Origin: Tethya wilhelma
Lineage: Eukaryota; Porifera; Demospongiae; Tethyida; Tethyidae
Length of the DNA: 64,000 nt
Assembly: GCA_964030475.1 (NCBI GenBank)
Contig: CAXIPT010000008.1
Coordinates: 937,501 to 1,001,500, forward strand
Direction: 5' to 3'
The translations under genes and the position numbers were made by a program. Below are positions 59,301-64,000 of this stretch, piece by piece. The first letter of the stretch is position 1; each line of letters begins with the position of its first letter. Under the pieces are notes generated by a model. That model was not told the DNA's origin and did no database searches. It saw nothing but the letters and a program-made list of their open reading frames with translations.

Positions 59301-59422
59301 CTGAAGAAATAGAAAACTGGATCGGATGCGATAACTGTGATGAATGGTTTCACTGGAATTGTGTGGAAATAGAGTCAGAGCCATCATCTTTTTTATGTTC
59401 AAAATGTGTTCGAAGAAACTAG
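56348..59422 (+). CDS. ORF2: intronless 1,024-residue protein with C-terminal PHD finger, transposase-like
   Basis: A single uninterrupted frame in a region where host genes have an intron every 100-300 bases. Cys/His pairs occur near the start (CSLNHKNCSECP), and acidic spacers in the first third (~240-260, ~355-370) separate basic blocks (KKKFISIQRKAARLRVKQVC). The middle has conserved-looking acidic motifs NRDDAAGFRLDT (~539), VRVDGAADEGPSHEEVQ (~647) and HLYKGADNSEYN (~753), then CFDASCPHPICQKH and CTECKGFCSGHY clusters. Residues 974-1021 form a PHD finger: CGVCKGMY, IGCDNCDEWFHWNCV and FLCSKC. The layout suggests a DDE/D-type transposase, but I cannot assign a superfamily. Poly(A) signal GAATAAA at 59491. 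Confidence 0.6.
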   Translation: MCAGRPLHVVYKDQSRRKLSECTKISDSIYISIIRGLNLKDYIDGREKYCSLNHKNCSECPAMLKVARKVQENGYVSLKKEFTSAFPNVTYNTAYARRRFLQMPLVSLRIDFDNGTSECFLVECLENCNYESLQSLIKNVLKKNSTTMSKPCMSKELVKSLLDLCQSDRERECIKYTVFKASGFSSTQMRKQYGFEGMDRKSKNVEEAIAHSKYIREAVERLVKFENKAVLRSLGVQLPDQSESSCGESTDDSDTEVIDHDHQVAPCSNPIDPPTLIEAVKQSCFNYFEIYEHHPIDFPALLEVVSPELTKEELQQLQVSYEAFCVDSQLNEKERVREENAANGEIVTDSESDDAQDIFQVKTLLDDNMKSIVKKKFISIQRKAARLRVKQVCQQNFLRRKVSRKVRGILKECPDIGTTIEDFVKQNNIGADKWRRTGLLTFDGNVRDSKKVTYERIRQHLITKYNRNFSYGTTVLLCVARNKRRKSAVRYKGLAQVVSRRARKGFQLRYNPDFHWSCSLYRGLEKLQYTDGRDIININRDDAAGFRLDTLATNSQYTTPIVRGAEVLTTHTDYVNRYKSVLQTTSYNFTATNTTMEYCAGVVKAVPLFEKNPAQHAADFNMLQQKPELCNVFFKPNGEPKRILCVRVDGAADEGPSHEEVQYFWTKDHLMRGRMATLVTTRSSGSSFLNRVELQNGCLSRGHSNLFIPSTLSGSCIQNGEINNEILCRNLEMAIDTYISHVNKSPCGNTVIHLYKGADNSEYNYRDSLKTFLKGSKLSKEKLKKENPSLYMEFESVWNIRSRHMVTGYPQQYVFFLLACFDASCPHPICQKHSNVTRSDFTWFQPNGPPLSKLPIPVPDPERPYGSTQCTECKGFCSGHYLKPDKVLVTTANSVEPPSTVIMTAFKAGPINLQNLSREVMLPEDEVKIWLEHLKTVTENRKKGAEKAAKTRRKKATPGPDEERTSTTTSMYSCGVCKGMYEAETEEIENWIGCDNCDEWFHWNCVEIESEPSSFLCSKCVRRN

Positions 59423-59609
59423 CTAAATGTGTGTTCTGTGTATATAAAAATGTATAAAGTATTAAATGTTCACAACTTAATTCAGTAATTGAATAAATTC
59501 TATAATTGTTTTAGAAACATATATATAGCTTGCATGGATTTGGCAGTTTGGCCTGATGTGCACTGAGTTGTGAGCTTGTACATAACTGCCTTACTGAAAA
59601 AACTGAGGT

Positions 59610-59757
59610 AAGTCCCCACTTTTACCCGTACAGTACTACTGGGAATTAGGTAGGGAATCACCCAAAAAATTATCCCCAGGGGCAGAGCAATTACTTGAGC
59701 TATAGGGTAAATCCCTACCTAATCCCCACCTTATCCCGCATGGGTAGAGGTGGGGCA
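59610..59757. mobile_element. MITE-like foldback with CCCCAC ends
   Basis: Outer arms AAGTCCCCACTTTTACCC and GGGTAGAGGTGGGGCAT and inner arms GGGAATTAGGTAGGGA and TCCCTACCTAATCCCC pair across about 148 bp. It lies downstream of ORF2. It could be an independent MITE or part of the terminus of the ORF element. Confidence 0.7.
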
Positions 59758-59981
59758 TCACTTTGATAGGTGCATTACTTACGTACGTACGTACGTACTT
59801 CCTAACTGACTTACTTGAAAAGGATTTCCACAAAACCAGAATGTGTTGAGCCAACTTTGACAGCACAAAGTGAGTTCTTTTCATAGGTACTACATTCCTT
59901 GATACTCGTTTTCATCATAAACAGGCCTAAACAAAAACTAGAAAGCTTTGAAACTTAGTATATAAATTCATGTACTACAAT

Positions 59982-60264
59982 GCAGCCATCTTTGTAGGTA
60001 GTTCAAAGGTCATTATCCACGTGGTATTATGCGCATGCGCATTAGCCTCTTCCAGCATTAAGTAGTGCGTGTAGCCTCTACTTGAGCTTTTTGTAGGGAC
60101 TAACCAGTCTAATAGTCTCCACACTCTAGTGTTGAAAAAAGTGAATGAACAAGTAGTAAAAATTTCAAAAAAATAAGTAGTGTAGGAATGGGCAGTGCAT
60201 TAAAAAGTATTGGAACAAGGCATGTCTTAATTTCGGCACATGACTACTTCATTTTTATACCCAA
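59982..60264. repeat. Dispersed ~280 bp repeat at a contig end
   Basis: Second copy of the repeat at 9057-9332, same orientation, with indels. It ends at the N at 60266. Confidence 0.8.
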
Positions 60265-60287
60265 CNGTCCTCATTGAAATTCCTTAC

Positions 60288-63200
60288 ATGCAGTTCCTTG
60301 CTGCTAGATCTCTGTGTACAAACTTCAATCCAGCTAGATACTCCATCCCTTTGGCAACTTGAAGACAAATTTGCAACAGCAGCTTTTGTACAGAACCAAT
60401 CTGAAGGTGTATGTGTTATAATTATAAAATTAATAATCCTCCCACTCTATTACAATAACTATAATGGAATGTCTGGAATAGGTGGACTGCATAACATTTC
60501 TACCTGTGTGATATCATCCTGACAGGTTGGTTTGATGGAGCTTGCCTCTTTCCTCAAGTAGTTCAGCAGGCTTCCCTGGGACATGTAGGGCATGACAATG
60601 GAAGGCCCTCCACTCCCTCCCACCTCTCCACTCACACACACTCCAATCAGTGTCATCACATTGGGATGATTGAAACTCTGCATCTTGAGTATCTCCTCTG
60701 AGGCACTCTTAACATCAGCATCAGTAGCAAATATACCTGCACAGATAGAGAGGAGAGGAGATGCATGATTATACAGATGTGCAGTTATGTGCATAAAATT
60801 ATTATGTGACCTGTGTACACATAAATTCTCAGAACATGCTTCTACACCTCTCATGTTACAGCATTTGGCTGAATATGCTACATATGATACACAAACAGGT
60901 ATCACCTTACCTTTCAAAGTTTTGACAGCAACTAGTTCTTGTGTTGTCCCTCTAGATCTGGTCAGTATTCCCTTGTACACCACACCAAACTCACCTAGAG
61001 TGCACAGTAGCTAATAACATAGTTTATACATAGGTTACTACTTTCAAAGAAGCCTCAGTGCACTCAGTGAAAACAGTTACTTTGACGCTTATAGTAGCTA
61101 CTGCATGATCCACACTGAATGCTATCTATGCCAGTCAGGCACTGATACAAAACAACAGACACAACTAAGCGTGATCATGCCTTTCCCTAAAATATAGCAT
61201 TTATATAAGAATTTCTGGAATTCATACCTTATGTATCATAGCAGCTTATGAAACAAAGTTTTTTACAAAGCTACAAATCACAAAGAAACAATATGCAAAA
61301 ATATATCTAGTTAGTCCAAAACAATGACACAAAGGACACCATCATGTTAGAGTCTAGGAGGGTTGGACAAGACTGTGGCCCTTACTATTGATTTCAGTAC
61401 ACTGAGAGGATTCAAACGATATCCACTTTGTTATAATTTGGCAAAGTAGGCTTGACTTGGATCACATAAATGACAATATACTCACTGTACATTTTGATTC
61501 AGTTGGTTTAGCAGGTGCTCTAAATCAAAGCAACTCTGTTTCTTAGGGTTTTTATTAAAACATAACAATCTATATATCATTTGAAATCCCTTCTTATGCT
61601 GATCACAAAGGTACTGACTCTTTTTTTGTACAACAAGTCACTAACAAACAATACGTGAAAGTATCTAGTCAGTCCAAAAAAAGGCCACAAAAAGGCCACA
61701 AAAGATACCTTCATATTGGAGTCTTGGAGGGTGGGACAAGACTGCAGCCCTTACTATTCATTTTCACTAACCTTGACCTACGACCTTTGACACTTGAATA
61801 CTGCTACTGGGTATAATCTTGTCTTTGTCTACTGCCATAGTGAAGCTAGGAGTCAAGAGACGCTAAGGTGGGGGGGGGAGGGGGGCATTACATGGTTATA
61901 GGATTACATGGTTATATGATACTACTATAAATTATTATAGCTAGAGATTCACACAGAAGTTGATTGAACTTTTGGTGATTTTTGTTTCAGGGATCGAGCA
62001 TCCCCACCTACATATCATTGCAATACAAACATACTTATGTACCTTTTCGAATATCCTTTGAACTATAGTATTCATTGTCCTGAGACCTAGAGCAACACAC
62101 ATAGAGCAAGGTTAACATTCACATGTCCAGTGATATTGTATAATGTGCAAAAAAATCTTAAAACTATACTATATCGGGTTTGTCAACAGAAACTTCAGAA
62201 CAAACAATGCAAATAGACTAACAAAAACAGTAGTTTGTGGACCCAGTAGACAATTCAAGAGTATGTGTCACTGTCAGTGTGACATGAACTAGCTCTTTTA
62301 TAGGTAGTATATATCTGAACCATGCAAAGGACTCATGCTAAATCTATACAATGTCATGTATTTGGACAGTAACAAGAGATTTTCTTCAATGAGTACAGGA
62401 AGTGCAAGTGTGCATGTGAGATATGTGGTATTTTAGTTCAGACTTTGATATTATCCTTTACAATAGGCTATGCGTCACAAAATACATGCATGCACCCTCA
62501 TTAAACTATAATTATTTTAGATTCTAGATCATAATAGCCTATATATGTTGCCTAGCTACCACAAACTACAGATACATTTTACGCGAGGGAGGAGCCTGGG
62601 AATGAGGCTACAGATGCATCATGCTAATGGTATAATCATAACTGAGCGTCACTCAGGCAGGAGCACATGCACTTTGAAGTGTCTAAACCTCCCAAAACTG
62701 TGGTCCCCACTTTCCTGTTGTTCAATACACTAGAGTTTGACTCACAGGTTACGCTCCAGCTCAATTGCTGTGTCAGCAGATGTCTTTTGGGCAAGTTTTC
62801 TGAGAAGGCGATTTTTAAATACCACAATAGTCAATAGGATGATGACACCTAGTAGTAGAACTACAATCACCACCACTATCACAGCTACAGCCCAGGCGGG
62901 TAGGGGTACAGGATCATTGGGGGATATCATGATCACTTCTGTGGAATTAGTAGTGACGACTTCTTCAGGGCCAGACCGCAGTATTGTGTTCACTAGTATG
63001 TGTGTGTGAGACCAATACATAGCAACCTGCAATAGCTATCATACATTGTGAACATGTATAGACCTGTGGGTCTTATTACCTCTAAATCTCTCGAAATCAG
63101 CTACTGTTTCCACCAGTCCATTGCTAGCGATGCAATTGATTTCTCTGTCCAACAAGCCTTGGTCTGCATTTGCTTCTAAGATGCTCGATTGACTAGATCC

Positions 63201-63560
63201 TCCTGAGGCCTCCCCAGAGATACCAATTTCTCCTTCACCATTAATGAGTTGGACTCTCTCACCAGTGTCTGGATCTATAGCAGACCACGTTATTCTAGGA
63301 CGAGGGTCTCCAGCAGCTTCACACACAAAGAGATCAGTGCTTGACTCTCCTTCAGAAACAGCCTCATATAAAGTTTGTCTTATTTCTATTTCAGCCTTCC
63401 GTGTTGTCTGACATGTGGTACAGTGACCACAGTTTCTGCTGAGTATAGTTCCATCAAGAACAGTGAGAAGAGATTTGTTGAAGTTTGCCTCACAGACTGC
63501 AAGGAAATAAGCGGTGTTGTGTTCTAGTCCACCAAGTATGAATGATTCAGTGCTGGAAAT
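60288..63560 (-). CDS. Receptor tyrosine kinase, ectodomain to catalytic loop (5' cut)
   Basis: Exons: 63080-63560, 62746-62992, 62043-62086, 61772-61862, 60911-60994, 60504-60736 and 60288-60400. The first carries an FN3-like end and an Ig-like domain ([28 protein letters not shown]). The second has a membrane segment ([20 protein letters not shown]) and a basic juxtamembrane region. A tiny exon gives [12 protein letters not shown]. Then [10 protein letters not shown] joins EFGVVYKG to complete the glycine loop, followed by ELVAVKTLK (ATP lysine), [20 protein letters not shown] (helix C), [15 protein letters not shown] (hinge) and [11 protein letters not shown]. The last exon duplicates those at 53772 and 55287. 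Real transcripts should continue into the C-lobe exons at 53100-53697 or their duplicate. The ectodomain extends beyond the window. Confidence 0.85.
61250..61775. repeat. Degenerate ~360 bp tandem duplication in an RTK intron
   Basis: 61300-61395 and 61660-61755 share blocks such as GGTTGGACAAGACTG/GGGTGGGACAAGACTG and CCCTTACTATT, with TAGTCAGTCCAAAA before them. The second copy runs into the exon at 61772. Confidence 0.6.
62580..62612. repeat. Half of a GGGAACGAGGCT foldback
   Basis: CGCGAGGGAGGAGCCTGGGA followed by ATGAGGCTA is one arm of the family; no partner arm lies nearby. Confidence 0.7.
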
Positions 63561-64000
63561 CTGTGACAACAATGAGCATTATGAGTGAGTGTGAGCAGCA
63601 GTGTTTCATATCAATCAGAACCTCCACACTACTATGAACTTTTGTGCCTAATTTCAAGTAGTGTTGTAGACTTAATCTGGCATAGTCTGATCGATCCCTT
63701 TATGTGCGAAACTGTGGTAGACTTAAGGTAAGGCGGGGGAATTTTGAACAGGTGTGGTAATTTCAATGTGCTTATTTCTCTGCTATAAGTGCTATTCAGC
63801 TGTGACTTTTTTCTATCAACAGAACCTACCAGATTTGCAGTTCAAGAAAGGCATAATCTGGACAGCGTTCATAGTACATAGAGAAATTAGCTAGCACTAT
63901 GACATCTGAAATACCCCCGGGTTCGGAATTGCCCCACTCTACCTTACTTGCATTGAGAGCATGTAACTGCTGTTGCTTGTGTTCAGATCTCTATAGATAA
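63561..64000. other. Intron or upstream region of the RTK gene
   Basis: No exon that I can support. It is expected to be intronic, because the ectodomain exon at 63560 begins after an acceptor. Confidence 0.4.

Noticed and set aside
55716..59422. ORF1/ORF2 as ordinary host exons of the RTK gene
   Set aside because: Opposite strand to the kinase, intronless, and absent from the allelic intron seen at 60400 onward.

Overview
The window reads as nuclear DNA of an animal, most probably a demosponge such as Amphimedon (inference). It holds intron-dense genes with short introns and GT-AG sites. Recognisable metazoan orthologues include ATM, FAM76, a Tctex-type dynein light chain, malonyl-CoA decarboxylase, THOC2, peroxiredoxin-4, USP16/45, TTK/Mps1, Slp-type synaptotagmin-like proteins, a fibronectin-III receptor and a receptor tyrosine kinase. 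Non-coding DNA is crowded with dinucleotide microsatellites, minisatellites and small inverted-repeat elements. No tRNA, rRNA or CRISPR array was recognised.

The sequence is a draft scaffold. There are two sized gaps (6616-6664 and 17219-17426) and single N characters at 3804, 9333, 12843, 16973, 18830, 38332, 41919, 47712, 49750, 53855 and 60266, which look like contig joins. Several joins are followed by a near-repeat of the preceding few hundred to few thousand bases (12843, 47712, 53855, 60266). I read these mainly as two haplotypes laid end to end. Some genes are therefore duplicated, truncated or interrupted for assembly reasons.

Layout. 1-1551: 3' exons of a cysteine-rich EGF-like protein (-). 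1838-4490: MITE, minisatellite and microsatellites. 4498-5643: ATM exons from the N-terminal TAN region (+). 6616-9330: gap, minisatellites and dispersed repeats. 9982-14016: FAM76 (-), head to head with DYNLT (14344-15092, +). 15385-25050: malonyl-CoA decarboxylase (-), whose last exon is separated from the rest by repeats and a stranded THOC2 fragment (16999-17934, +). 25197-26877: PRDX4 (+), head to head with MLYCD. 27400-32076: FN3 receptor with a tyrosine-motif tail (-). 32708-37026: USP16/45-like deubiquitinase (-). 37412-38331: unknown membrane protein (+, cut). 38338-40221: TTK kinase (-, cut). 41733-52371: two tandem Slp-like genes, each with an N-terminal Rab-binding zinc finger and three C2 domains. 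53100-63560: receptor tyrosine kinase (-) in three partial copies. One copy carries a two-ORF mobile-element-like unit (55716-59422) whose ORFs overlap as TAATG.

The host genes are functionally unrelated: DNA-damage and spindle kinases, mRNA export, fatty-acid metabolism, ER redox, ubiquitin, vesicle traffic and cell-surface signalling. The strongest candidates for new biology are the two-ORF element, the three-C2 Slp architecture, and the minisatellite families built from a shared constant core plus different small hairpins.
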